64,000 bases of DNA, taken from positions 305,687 through 369,686 of the forward strand of contig NZ_VMNI01000002.1 of the NCBI RefSeq assembly GCF_007625205.1. Direction: 5' to 3'. This document shows, in pieces, positions 1 through 8,937 of the stretch. The first letter of the stretch is position 1. Each line of letters starts with the position of its first letter. Source of the stretch: Denitromonas ohlonensis (lineage in GTDB: Bacteria; Pseudomonadota; Gammaproteobacteria; Burkholderiales; Rhodocyclaceae). Below the pieces are notes generated by a model. That model saw nothing but the letters and a program-made list of their open reading frames with translations, did no database searches and had not been told where the DNA came from. Both the position numbers and the translations under genes were made by a program.

Positions 1-51
1 GCGTCGGTTGCGGCGTCGGTTGCGGCGTCGGTTGCGGCGTCGGTTGCGGCG
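1..51. repeat. 12-bp tandem repeat (GCGTCGGTTGCG), at least four copies
   Basis: Four perfect head-to-tail copies of the 12-mer occupy 1-48, and the array may continue past the left edge. On the minus strand it is in frame and encodes the PTPQ tetrapeptide of the secreted protein, so copy-number change would alter linker length without breaking the frame. Degenerate Pro-rich coding continues to about 170. Confidence 0.9.
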
Positions 52-514
52 TCGGCGCGGGCGGTTCGGGTGCGGGTATGGGGACGGGCGTCGGCGCGGG
101 GGCCGGTTCGGGCAGCGGCGTCGGGGGCGCCGCCGCAACCGGCGGCACCGCCGCTGCGGGCGTGACACGCAGCGCCCACAGGTCGGTCTTGCTGCTTGTC
201 CCGTTCGCCACCGGCCGACCATTCGTGTCGGTACTCACCCAATCAAGCGCGGTGGCTTTGGGGCATTGGCTGTTGAGCAGCGCGCCGAGCTTGGGCAGCA
301 ACCGGGCCAGCGCGGCCGTATCGGGGCTGCCGCCATGCACCGCGCGCAAGGACAGATGCGGCGCACACCACGGCGTACCCGCGGCATGCTCGACGAAAAT
401 TTCGATGTTTTCCGACTTGGAGAACGCCAGCCGGTAGCTGTCCGCCAGTGCATTGGTGGCCACCAGACCGAGCGCGGCCGCCAGCCACCAGCGCGCGCTG
501 CGGCCGCCAAGCAT
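1..514 (-). CDS. Secreted protein with Pro-rich TPQP repeats (partial, runs off left edge)
   Basis: Reading the minus strand from an ATG at 514 gives an open frame to the window edge (171 codons, no stop). It starts with a typical Sec signal peptide (MLGGRSARWWLAAALGLVATNALA, cut likely after ALA), then a compact domain of about 100 residues with two Cys (in TPWCAPH and NSQCPK), then a Pro/Ala-rich linker ending in tandem TPQP units. The ATG is 2 nt downstream of the stop of the lipoprotein gene, so the two are almost certainly co-transcribed and both envelope-located. The function is not recognised; the linker suggests a further C-terminal domain beyond the window. Frame choice rests on the signal peptide and on codon-level sense; other frames give Arg-rich nonsense. 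Confidence 0.75.
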   Translation of the reverse strand, partial: MLGGRSARWWLAAALGLVATNALADSYRLAFSKSENIEIFVEHAAGTPWCAPHLSLRAVHGGSPDTAALARLLPKLGALLNSQCPKATALDWVSTDTNGRPVANGTSSKTDLWALRVTPAAAVPPVAAAPPTPLPEPAPAPTPVPIPAPEPPAPTPQPTPQPTPQPTPQPT

Positions 515-516
515 GC

Positions 517-1362
517 TCAGCTCAGCTGCCAGGCGCCGTCGGCGCTCTGACAGGCATCAACGGTTTTGCTTTCTTCGCCGTCCGCGGTCTTCACTCGATA
601 GTCGACCGTCCGACACGTTGTCTTGACCGCCACCTGCTCGGTCACCGCGGCACTCGGTTCAATGCTGTCCAGATCAAAGCCCTGCGCACTGGCGGTGTCG
701 GCCGAGATGGCATCGAGATCAGTTGGCGCGTCCTTGGCCTGCATCGGCACCGGACCGACCAGCGGGCCATAGACATAGCCGATTGTCACCCCCTTGCGGC
801 CGACGGCGATCCAGTCATTGTCGGTACGCCCGAGCGCGGTAAAGGTTTGCCCGGCCAGGAAACCGCCGACCTTCTCGCCCTGCGTCCCGGGCTCGGCGCG
901 CAAATTGGACGATTTGATGGCCTGGTAGGGCTGGTTGATGACGGCCATGTTCTGCACCGTCGCGATCTTTGGCGCACGGCGAATGGTCTGCTGCGAGCTC
1001 ACGGTCTTGCTCGACACGGGTGCAATCGTCGCGCTGGCACCGCTGTGCGTGGATTGCCACGCCACGGTCCTGCCCGAATCCAGCGCGTCCTGCGTGCTCG
1101 CGGCCAGGGCTTGACGATCACGTTCGTCCAGCTTGGCGCCCAGCCAGTTGCCCAAGGCGCCACCGGCCAGGGCGCCGGCAAGGATGGCCAGATTCCGCCC
1201 CGAGCCCTTGCCGACCTGGCTGCCCAGGATCGCGCCGCCCACCGCCCCCAGCACCGACCCCATGGTCTGCTTGGACATGCCGCCTTCGCCGTTGGTGGCG
1301 CAGCCCCCCACTCCGAGCGCGATCGATGTCGCAATAACGGTGAGATGTTTCTGTGGCGACAT
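517..1362 (-). CDS. Glycine-zipper lipoprotein with SH3-like domain
   Basis: 281 aa. The ATG at 1362 is preceded by a good ribosome site (GAGGGAGA about 6 nt upstream); a GTG seven codons earlier is less likely. The N-terminus is a lipoprotein signal with Cys in a GVGGCAT lipobox. Residues about 30-75 form a Gly-rich glycine-zipper 2TM segment (GSVLGAVGGAILGSQVGKG, then ALAGGALGNWLGAKLDERD) as in 17-kDa/Rickettsia-type surface antigens. A bacterial SH3-like domain follows at about 150-205 (SSNLRAEPGTQGEKVGGFL... IGYVYGPLV). Two Cys near the C-terminus (TTCRTVDYR, VDACQSA) could pair. Likely an outer-membrane-anchored envelope or peptidoglycan-interacting protein; the exact role is unknown. 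Confidence 0.85.
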   Translation of the reverse strand: MSPQKHLTVIATSIALGVGGCATNGEGGMSKQTMGSVLGAVGGAILGSQVGKGSGRNLAILAGALAGGALGNWLGAKLDERDRQALAASTQDALDSGRTVAWQSTHSGASATIAPVSSKTVSSQQTIRRAPKIATVQNMAVINQPYQAIKSSNLRAEPGTQGEKVGGFLAGQTFTALGRTDNDWIAVGRKGVTIGYVYGPLVGPVPMQAKDAPTDLDAISADTASAQGFDLDSIEPSAAVTEQVAVKTTCRTVDYRVKTADGEESKTVDACQSADGAWQLS

Positions 1363-1694
1363 GAGTGCATCTCCCTCAAACACCCGGCATCACAGCCCGG
1401 GACAACGCCATGGCGGCCCCCATGCGACTTCAGGCTGCCGTCGACGCCCACCCGTTCGACATTCATGACAAGGAAGCGCGAGAACCAGGGTTTGAGCAAC
1501 ACCCTCAACACCGCCGACGCCGAACACCAACACGTATTTCTTATAGATTGACTATAGAAATCACGATTCGCGAATACAAGCCAGCCGCCCCCGCGGATTG
1601 ACAACATCGCGAGGCTCACCTGTCTCGCCCAACACGATGGAATAGCACTATCCTAGGTGTGTGTACTCGCCGCCAGGAGGCGCAGGCCGACATC
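1363..1694. other. Divergent intergenic region, no gene
   Basis: 332 bp between the divergent lipoprotein and kinase genes. Short ORFs here are not protein-like. It carries an AT-rich island at 1534-1565 inside otherwise GC-rich DNA and a TTGACA hexamer near 1598, so both promoters probably lie here. Confidence 0.6.
1537..1560. promoter_or_regulatory. AT-rich imperfect inverted repeat (possible operator)
   Basis: Left arm TTTCTTATAG (1537-1546), 5-nt spacer, right arm CTATAGAAA (1552-1560); the arms match as reverse complements except for one extra T. It lies in the divergent promoter region and stands out in base composition. No regulator can be named. Confidence 0.35.
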
Positions 1695-4600
1695 ATGGAC
1701 GCATCTACCCTTGCCGAACTGTGCACTGGCGACTTCCCGGTCGCCACGCCAGACACGCTTGCGACCGATGTCTGCGGACTTGTCGCTGAGCGCGGCATTC
1801 TGGTGGTCATTGACGGAGACCGCCCGGTCGGCGTGCTGACTGCGGCGATGTTGCTTGCCCCACCCCTGACGCCGACCAGCACGGTGGGCGAGCGCATGGG
1901 GCCCGCCGAGTGCATTGATGCCCGTGCAGACTGCGCCACCGGTCTCCACCGCCTTCAGCACAGTTCGGTCCACGCGCTGGTGCTGATTGACGACACCGGC
2001 GGCCTGATCGGCCTGGTCGGTGAACGCGAGTTGCTGCGCCATTTTTCGGGCCGGAGCATGACCCGATCAGCGCTGGCGCTCGAGTCCAGCGACATCTCGC
2101 TGCGCAAGGCGCTCAACGAGGTACGGTACAGCGACCGCGTGCTGGACTCCGTCTTCTCGGCCCTGCCCGATCTGTTTTTCAGAATGCGCCAAGACGGCAC
2201 AATCATCGACTATCGCGCGCGAACCGACGACGATCTGTACACGCCGCCCGAGTACTTTCTCGGCAAACGCATGCAGGACGTGATGCCCGAGGCCACCGCC
2301 CGGCAGTTCAGCGCCAAGCTGGCGCAGATGGCCGACAGCGGCGAGATGGTCAGCTTCGATTACGCACTGGACGTTGCCGGCCAGACGCGACGCTTCGAGG
2401 CACGACTGTGCCAGCTCGACGACAGTGCGCAAGTCATCGCCGTGGTGCGCGACATCACCGACAGCCATGCCACGGCAAAAGCGCTGCGCGACAGTGAAGC
2501 CCGCCTGAGCTTCGCTCTGGATGCCGCCGAGGGCGGCGTCTGGGATTGGGATCTGACCCACGACACCTGCCGTGGCAGTGCGCGCTATTTCACACAACTG
2601 GGCTACCCCGCACAAAGCGAATCAATAACACTGGCAGACTGCCTGAGCCTCATTCACCCCGACGACCGCGCCATTTTCGAGCAGCACATGAGTGCGCAGC
2701 GCCAGGTCGGTGCGCCGCCCTTCGACATCGAGATTCGCATGCGGCACGCCGATGGCACGGACCGCTGGATTCGACGGAAAGGCAAAACCGTCGAGTGGGA
2801 CAGTGCGGGCCGTCCGGCGCGCGTCGTCGGCACCCACAACGACATCTCCGCGCGCAAAGCAGACGAACTCGCCCTCCAGGCGCTCAACCAGAAACTTGAA
2901 AATGCGCAGGCCCTCGCTCATGTGGGCTGGTGGGAGTGGACGCCGGCCACGGGTGAGGCGCGCTTTTCGGACGAATTGCTGCGCATCCACGGGCTCGCCA
3001 TAGGGACCCGCCCGCCACGCCACGAGGACTGGTTGACGCATGTCATCGCCGAAGACCGCCAGCGTGTGCAACGTGCCCAGGAAGCCGCCTTCGAAAGCGG
3101 AATTCTCGAATGTGAGTTCGCCCTTCATCGCTACGACAACGGCGAGCGGCGCGATCTCAAAACCATCGGCCAAGTCTCTTTTGACGAGCACGGACAACCC
3201 GTCAAGCTATTTGGCGTCACCGCCGACATCACCGAATTGCGCGACATGGGGCGGCGATATGCGCTGTCAGCGCGAATCAGCAACTCGGCAACCTGGGAAA
3301 TCTGGCCCGGCGAGGGCCGTTTGCTGGCCGATGCCAATCTCGCACGCTTGATCGGTGAGGCGCCCAACGCCCCACCCGGCACGCTCAGCGCGTTTTTGTC
3401 GCGCCTGCCCGACGACGACGCCCAGGAACTCCTTAACGCGCTCAAGCGCATCACCGACGGCGACACCGACACCATCAAGCTGGACCATCGCGTGTTGCGC
3501 CGTGACGGCCAGACGGCCTGGCTCCATGTGCAGGGGCAACGCATTTCCGACCCGGATGAAACCCCGGTCCGCGTGCTCGGCTCATCAATAGACGTCACCG
3601 AACAAAGACTCGCCGAGCGCCGCATCCGCGACAGCGAAGCCCGTTTTCGCGCCATTACGGCGCTCGCACCGGTCGGCATCTATCACGCCGACACGCAAGG
3701 GCGAATGACTTACGGCAACCCACGATGGTGCGCGATTGCCGGCATGGACCTTGAACAGGCCCTCGGCGACGGCTGGGTGCAGTCCCTGCATCCGGCGGAT
3801 CGCGATCGCATCGTCGCAGCCTGGCAGTCGCTGGTCGACACACGACAACCATTTCACGCCGAGTACCGCTTTCAACGCCCGGGCGGCGACAGCACCTGGG
3901 TGTTTGGCGCAGCCGAAGCGCTCAGTGACGCCGACGGCCAGGTCACGGGCTACCTCGGCATCACCTTCGATATTTCCGAGCGGGTGCGCGCCGACGCGGC
4001 CCGCCATGAACACATCCATTTTCTCGAATCGCTGGAGCAACTCGACACCGCACTGCACGCCAGCAGCAACATGGACGACATGCTCAACCGTGGCACCGCC
4101 GCGATTCTCGAGATGTTCGACTGCGACCGCTGCTGGCTGCTCACCCCCTGTGATCCGGACGCCCCAACGTGGCGAATTCCGATCGAGGCCACACGCCCCG
4201 ACTATCCCGGTGCCGGCGCACGGAACACCGATCTGCCGATGACCCCCGAGATTGCCGCACTCTGTCGCACAATACTCGCCAGCGACGTCCCCATCGCGCT
4301 GATCGACGAACAAAGCTCGCCAGTGCTGGCCGCCATGAAAGCCGACTTCGATGTGTGCTCACTGATGATCGTGGCCCTGCACCCGGCAACCGGCCCCGCC
4401 TGGGCGATGGGCCTCCACCAATGCCGCAGTGCGCGCGAGTGGTCCCCCAACGAACAGCGCCTTTTTTCCGAAGCCGCGCGTCGCATGACCACCACCATCG
4501 ACCTGCATACGGCCATTCAGGCCCTGCGCACCAGCGAAATCCGATACCGCTCGGTGGTCGAAGACCTACCCATCCTGCTCTGCCGAAATCGCGCCGACGG

Positions 4601-6038
4601 CACCATCGAATTCGTCAACGATGCCTACTGCGAGTACTTCGGCAAACCACGAGAAGCCCTGATCGGCCGCAACCTGCTCGACCTGATCCCCCCCGAGAAT
4701 CGCAACCAGGTTCGCCAGCATTTCATGTCGCTCAGCGCCAGCACGCCGCTCAAGACCCACGAGCTCAAGGTGATAGACAGCAGTGGCAATGTCCGCTGGC
4801 AGCGCTGGACCAACCGCGCCATCTGCAATGCCAAGGGGGAAGTCATCACATTCCAGGCTTTTGGCGAAGACATCACCGAGAGCAAGCACGCCGAGCAAAT
4901 GCTCAGTCGACAACAACGCGAGCTGGCCGAAGCGCAGGAGCAGGCGCATCTGGGCAGTTTCGTCTGGAATATCACCTCTGGTGAAATTCGCTGGTCCGAC
5001 GAAATTTTTCGACTGTTTGGTCTCGACGCTAAGGCACAACCTCCAACTTATGGCTTGTTTCTCAGCGCCGTCCACGTCGAAGACACCGCGCGTGTCGATT
5101 CAGCCTTCAAGGGGGCCCTGCGCGATGCCATTCCGTTTCAGGAAGAATTCCGTCTCACCCGGCCAAACGGTGAGCTCCGATGGCTGTTTGCACAAGGCCA
5201 GATCGAGACCGAACCCGCCGACAGGTCCGTGTTCATGCGCGGCACGGTGCTCGACATCACCGACCGGGTGTTGGCGACCAACGCACTGCAACACGCCCAC
5301 GACGAACTGGAACAACGGGTCGAGCAACGCACGGCAGAGCTCAAAGCCACCAATGCCGAACTCGAAGCCTTCACCTACGCGGCCTCGCACGACCTGCGAG
5401 CACCACTTCGCGCCATCCAAGGCTTCCAGCGTGCGCTTGATGAAGACTTCGGCCCCCAGATACCGGAAGGCGCCCAGGACTTTCTGGGTGAAATCGCCAA
5501 GGCCAGCGCCCGGATGGGCGATCTCATCGACGGCCTGCTGGAACTCTCTCGCAGCAGCCGGGCAAGCCTGGTAAGGCAAACGCTGGATCTTGCTCAAATG
5601 GCACAATCCATTCATACCCGGCTCGCGCGCAACCAGCCGGAGCGCCAGGTCAGCTTGCATTGCGACAGCCCGATCGTCGCCCAGGGCGACAGCCGGCTAC
5701 TGGCCACCGTGATGCAAAATTTGCTCGAAAATGCGTGGAAATACACAAGCACCCGAACCCAAGCAACCATACACTTCACCAGTAGCATGCAAAATGGGCA
5801 GCGGGTATATTGTCTCGAGGACAACGGCGCGGGTTTCGACCCGGCCTTTGCCAACAAGCTGTTCGAGCCATTCCAGCGCCTGCACCATCCCAGCGAGTTT
5901 CCGGGTATCGGAATCGGGCTGGCGACGGTAGCAAGAATCACACGACGCCACGGCGGCTGGATTGAGGGCGAAGGGCGCCCAGGAGAAGGCGCCTGTTTCC
6001 GGTTCAGCTTGGGACCGCAAGAAGGGAGTACGGAATGA
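1695..6038 (+). CDS. CBS/multi-PAS/GAF hybrid-sensing histidine kinase
   Basis: 1447 aa from ATG 1695 (CAGGAGG at 1674-1680 precedes it; GTG 1659 is an alternative start). No membrane segments, so probably a cytoplasmic sensor. Domains in order: a CBS pair (about 1-118); five PAS domains (about 151-255, 269-386, 402-515, 525-635, 644-764); GAF (about 777-935, containing MFDCDRCWLL); two more PAS (about 950-1062 and 1079-1189); a coiled linker; HisKA with the phospho-acceptor in SHDLRAPLRAI (His1232); HATPase with an N-box (LLENAWKY), EDNGAGFD and GIGIGLATV. The kinase core is of the phytochrome/Rcp1-partner type, and the next gene is just such a regulator, overlapping by 4 nt. The ligand of the CBS pair would be adenine nucleotide by family; the PAS cofactors cannot be read. 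Confidence 0.92.
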   Translation: MDASTLAELCTGDFPVATPDTLATDVCGLVAERGILVVIDGDRPVGVLTAAMLLAPPLTPTSTVGERMGPAECIDARADCATGLHRLQHSSVHALVLIDDTGGLIGLVGERELLRHFSGRSMTRSALALESSDISLRKALNEVRYSDRVLDSVFSALPDLFFRMRQDGTIIDYRARTDDDLYTPPEYFLGKRMQDVMPEATARQFSAKLAQMADSGEMVSFDYALDVAGQTRRFEARLCQLDDSAQVIAVVRDITDSHATAKALRDSEARLSFALDAAEGGVWDWDLTHDTCRGSARYFTQLGYPAQSESITLADCLSLIHPDDRAIFEQHMSAQRQVGAPPFDIEIRMRHADGTDRWIRRKGKTVEWDSAGRPARVVGTHNDISARKADELALQALNQKLENAQALAHVGWWEWTPATGEARFSDELLRIHGLAIGTRPPRHEDWLTHVIAEDRQRVQRAQEAAFESGILECEFALHRYDNGERRDLKTIGQVSFDEHGQPVKLFGVTADITELRDMGRRYALSARISNSATWEIWPGEGRLLADANLARLIGEAPNAPPGTLSAFLSRLPDDDAQELLNALKRITDGDTDTIKLDHRVLRRDGQTAWLHVQGQRISDPDETPVRVLGSSIDVTEQRLAERRIRDSEARFRAITALAPVGIYHADTQGRMTYGNPRWCAIAGMDLEQALGDGWVQSLHPADRDRIVAAWQSLVDTRQPFHAEYRFQRPGGDSTWVFGAAEALSDADGQVTGYLGITFDISERVRADAARHEHIHFLESLEQLDTALHASSNMDDMLNRGTAAILEMFDCDRCWLLTPCDPDAPTWRIPIEATRPDYPGAGARNTDLPMTPEIAALCRTILASDVPIALIDEQSSPVLAAMKADFDVCSLMIVALHPATGPAWAMGLHQCRSAREWSPNEQRLFSEAARRMTTTIDLHTAIQALRTSEIRYRSVVEDLPILLCRNRADGTIEFVNDAYCEYFGKPREALIGRNLLDLIPPENRNQVRQHFMSLSASTPLKTHELKVIDSSGNVRWQRWTNRAICNAKGEVITFQAFGEDITESKHAEQMLSRQQRELAEAQEQAHLGSFVWNITSGEIRWSDEIFRLFGLDAKAQPPTYGLFLSAVHVEDTARVDSAFKGALRDAIPFQEEFRLTRPNGELRWLFAQGQIETEPADRSVFMRGTVLDITDRVLATNALQHAHDELEQRVEQRTAELKATNAELEAFTYAASHDLRAPLRAIQGFQRALDEDFGPQIPEGAQDFLGEIAKASARMGDLIDGLLELSRSSRASLVRQTLDLAQMAQSIHTRLARNQPERQVSLHCDSPIVAQGDSRLLATVMQNLLENAWKYTSTRTQATIHFTSSMQNGQRVYCLEDNGAGFDPAFANKLFEPFQRLHHPSEFPGIGIGLATVARITRRHGGWIEGEGRPGEGACFRFSLGPQEGSTE

Positions 6039-6478
6039 ACCACCGCAAACTGCTGCTGGTCGAAGACGACGCGCAAGACCTGCGCCTGACCCTGCGCGCG
6101 CTCAAGCGCATCAACGTGGTCAACGAAGTCGACGTGGTGGGCGATGGCGCGGCAGCGCTCGACTATCTCTTCTGTCGCAACACCTACGCCCAGCGCAGTC
6201 CCGCCGACGCCCCGGCCGTGGTGCTGCTCGACATACGCCTCCCCAAGCTCAGCGGTCTGGAAGTGCTCGAACAGCTTCGCCAGGACACCCGCACCCACAA
6301 GATCCCGGTCGTCATGCTGACCTCCTCCGACGAAGAGCAGGACATCCTGCGCAGCTACGACCTGGGCGCCAACAGCTATGTGCGCAAGCCGCTCGACCCC
6401 GGTGAATTCACCGAGGCGGTCGCCCAGCTCGGCCTTTACTGGATGCTGCTCAACGAGCCGCCCAAGAGCACCGAATGA
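6035..6478 (+). CDS. Rcp1-type single-domain response regulator
   Basis: 147 aa, receiver domain only. The acidic pocket is VEDDAQD (Asp11/Asp12), the phospho-acceptor is Asp66 in LLDIRLPKLSG, followed by the conserved Thr in VVMLTSSDEE and Lys in VRKPLDP. The insertion between beta3 and the N-terminus (FCRNTYAQRSPADAP) is typical of the Rcp1/CheY-like class that partners phytochrome-like kinases. The start codon overlaps the kinase stop (ATGA), and its stop overlaps the next start the same way, giving translational coupling. It is the natural phosphate acceptor of the upstream kinase. With no output domain it probably acts by protein contact or relay. Confidence 0.93.
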   Translation: MNHRKLLLVEDDAQDLRLTLRALKRINVVNEVDVVGDGAAALDYLFCRNTYAQRSPADAPAVVLLDIRLPKLSGLEVLEQLRQDTRTHKIPVVMLTSSDEEQDILRSYDLGANSYVRKPLDPGEFTEAVAQLGLYWMLLNEPPKSTE

Positions 6479-8937
6479 CGGAGGCACTTCAGATTCTGGT
6501 TATTGAAGATGACGAACAAGACTTTCAGCTTCTTGTCCGTCATCTGGCGCGCAGCCAGCTGTCCTGCCATTGCACCCGGGTCGACACCCCCGCCGCACTC
6601 GCCCAGGCCCTGGCCAAACCCGACGCGCACTGGAACATTGTCCTTAGCGACTACAACCTGCCAGGCATCGACATTCGCCAGACGGTCAGCCAGCTGGCAA
6701 AGGCCCACCCTGAAACGCCGATCATCATCATCTCAGGCACCATCGGCGAAGAAACCATCATTGACCTGCTGCGCGCAGGGGTGGCCGACTTCGTCAGCAA
6801 AGATAACCTCACCCGGCTCGTACCCGCCATCAATCGGGCGGTAGACGCCGCCGCAACGCGACGCGCCCAGCTGCATGCCGAACGCGAGCTCCAGTTGCGC
6901 GATCGTGCGCTATCGGCCGCCACCAACGGCGTCATCATCACCCGCGCCGACGGCGACATGCCCGTGGTCTATCTCAACCCGGCCTTCGAAGCCATCACCG
7001 GCTACCGGGCCGACGAAATGCTCGGGCGCAACTGCCGGGTGCTGCAAGGCGACGACCGCGAACAGCCTGAAATCGCCAAGATATACACCGCGCTATCGCA
7101 AGGCGAAGGCTGCCAGGCGGTGGTTCGCAACTATCGCAAGAACGGCAGCGCATTCTGGAACCGGATGAGCATCTGGCCGGTCAAGAGCAGCGCTGGCGCG
7201 ACCACGCACTTCGTCGGCATTCAGGAAGACATCACCGAACAACGCCAAGCCGACGACCGCCTGCGCCAGGCCGCCGCGGTGTTTGAAAGCAGCGCGGAAG
7301 GGATGATGATTACCGATTTGTCGGCGAACATCATCGAGGTCAACCGCGCCTTTACCGAAATCACCGGCTACGAACGCGACGAAGTCATCGGAAAATCCAG
7401 CAGCGTCCTTCGTTCAGGCCAGCATCCGCCCCAGTTCTATCAATCGCTCTGGCGCAGCTTGCAAGAGAGCGGACAATGGCGCGGAGAAATGTGGAATCGA
7501 CGCAAAAACGGCGAGATCTACCCCGAATGGCTGACGCTCAGCACCGTTTATGACGATGACGGCCAGCCCGTGTTCTACACCGGCGTCTTCTCGGACATTA
7601 CCCGCGTCAAGCAATCTGCCCAGAAGCTGGAGCACCTGGCGCACCACGACCCGCTCACCGATCTGCCCAACCGCATGCTGCTCAATGCGCGCCTCAAGCA
7701 CGCCATCGAGCACGCCACGCGCAGTGGCGTGTCGCTGGCGCTACTGTTCCTCGACCTCGATCGCTTCAAGAACATCAATGATGTCTACGGGCACCCCTTT
7801 GGCGACGAACTCCTTCGCCAGGTGGCCAGCCGACTGCGCGACTGCGTCCGGCTCGACGACACCGTCGCCCGGCTCGGCGGGGATGAATTTGTGGTCTTGC
7901 TCGAAGAGGTCAAGGAGCCCCACAGCGCTGTGCTGGTGGCCGAAAAAATTCAGCTCGCGCTCAATCAGCCCTTCGCCATCGAGCACCGCGAGCAGTTTGT
8001 CACCGCCAGTATTGGCATCAGCGTGTTCCCGCGTGACGGCGGCGATGCCGCGGAACTGATCCGCAATGCCGATGCCGCGATGTATCAGGTCAAGGACAAA
8101 GGGCGTTTCGGCTTCGCGTTTTACACACCGGAACTGACCCTCAAGGCCACCGAGCGCGTTCGCCTCGAAAACGATCTGCACAAAGCACTGGATCTCGATC
8201 AGTTCGTGCTGCACTACCAGCCGCAGGTCGACCTGGGCAGCGGCCGGCTCACCGGCGTCGAAGCTCTGGTGCGCTGGGCCCATCCCGACAAAGGCCTGCT
8301 CTATCCATCGGCCTTCATCCCGATTGCCGAAGAAAGCGGCATGATGCCGCGCATCGGTCGCTGGATTCTCGAAACGGCATGCCGGCAAGCCAGCGATTGG
8401 CGCGATGGCGGCCTGGCGTTTGGCCGGATCGGAGTCAATATCGCCGCCTCACAGCTGCGCCGAGGCGACCTCGTCGCCCTGACCCGCGACACCCTCGCCG
8501 CCACCGGACTCCCGGCCGAGATGCTCGAACTGGAAGTCACCGAAGGCTTCATCATGCAGCAGGCCGCCGAAGCCATACCGCGCCTGAACGAGCTGCGCGA
8601 GCTCGGCATCGGGATCGCCATCGACGATTTCGGCACCGGCTATTCGTCACTGTCTTACCTCAAGCGCCTGCCGGTCACACGGCTCAAGATTGACCAGTCG
8701 TTCGTCCGCGACATCCCCAACGACCGCGACGACGCGGCCATCACCCGGGCCATCATCGCACTGGCCAAGAGCCTGTCGCTCGATGTCATCGCCGAAGGCG
8801 TGGAAACACCCGATCAAGCCGCCTTTTTGCTGGCCGAAGGTTGCCAGCGCGGCCAGGGGTTTCACTTCAGTGCGGCGGTCAGTGCCGACACCCTGACGCG
8901 CGGGTATGCAGCGGCGTCGCAGGCGGCGAACACCTAG
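6475..8937 (+). CDS. Receiver-PAS-PAS-GGDEF-EAL cyclic-di-GMP protein
   Basis: 820 aa, soluble. An N-terminal receiver (VIEDDEQD; phospho-Asp in VLSDYNLPG), two PAS domains (about 140-260 with TNGVIITRADGD, and 265-380 with ESSAEGMMITD), then GGDEF (about 390-550) and EAL (about 565-815). The cyclase site is intact (LGGDEF), with an RLDD inhibitory I-site placed five residues upstream. The phosphodiesterase site is also intact (EALVRW, EVTEGF, DDFGTGYSSL, IDQSFV, AEGVET). Both activities are therefore possible, with balance set by the receiver and PAS inputs. It is the third gene of the kinase operon (ATGA overlap), which suggests that the signal sensed by the multi-PAS kinase is converted into c-di-GMP level. 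Confidence 0.95.
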   Translation: MTEALQILVIEDDEQDFQLLVRHLARSQLSCHCTRVDTPAALAQALAKPDAHWNIVLSDYNLPGIDIRQTVSQLAKAHPETPIIIISGTIGEETIIDLLRAGVADFVSKDNLTRLVPAINRAVDAAATRRAQLHAERELQLRDRALSAATNGVIITRADGDMPVVYLNPAFEAITGYRADEMLGRNCRVLQGDDREQPEIAKIYTALSQGEGCQAVVRNYRKNGSAFWNRMSIWPVKSSAGATTHFVGIQEDITEQRQADDRLRQAAAVFESSAEGMMITDLSANIIEVNRAFTEITGYERDEVIGKSSSVLRSGQHPPQFYQSLWRSLQESGQWRGEMWNRRKNGEIYPEWLTLSTVYDDDGQPVFYTGVFSDITRVKQSAQKLEHLAHHDPLTDLPNRMLLNARLKHAIEHATRSGVSLALLFLDLDRFKNINDVYGHPFGDELLRQVASRLRDCVRLDDTVARLGGDEFVVLLEEVKEPHSAVLVAEKIQLALNQPFAIEHREQFVTASIGISVFPRDGGDAAELIRNADAAMYQVKDKGRFGFAFYTPELTLKATERVRLENDLHKALDLDQFVLHYQPQVDLGSGRLTGVEALVRWAHPDKGLLYPSAFIPIAEESGMMPRIGRWILETACRQASDWRDGGLAFGRIGVNIAASQLRRGDLVALTRDTLAATGLPAEMLELEVTEGFIMQQAAEAIPRLNELRELGIGIAIDDFGTGYSSLSYLKRLPVTRLKIDQSFVRDIPNDRDDAAITRAIIALAKSLSLDVIAEGVETPDQAAFLLAEGCQRGQGFHFSAAVSADTLTRGYAAASQAANT

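Noticed and set aside
8..1551. Overlapping plus-strand frames (8-550, 448-1551) at the left edge
   Set aside because: Arg-rich translation of repeats and the antisense of the lipoprotein gene; the minus strand carries signal peptides and ribosome sites.
1657..1694. GTG starts at 1657/1659 for the kinase
   Set aside because: The GTG at 1657 is out of frame; that at 1659 would place the purine-rich CAGGAGG inside the gene, whereas ATG 1695 follows it and precedes the first CBS strand.
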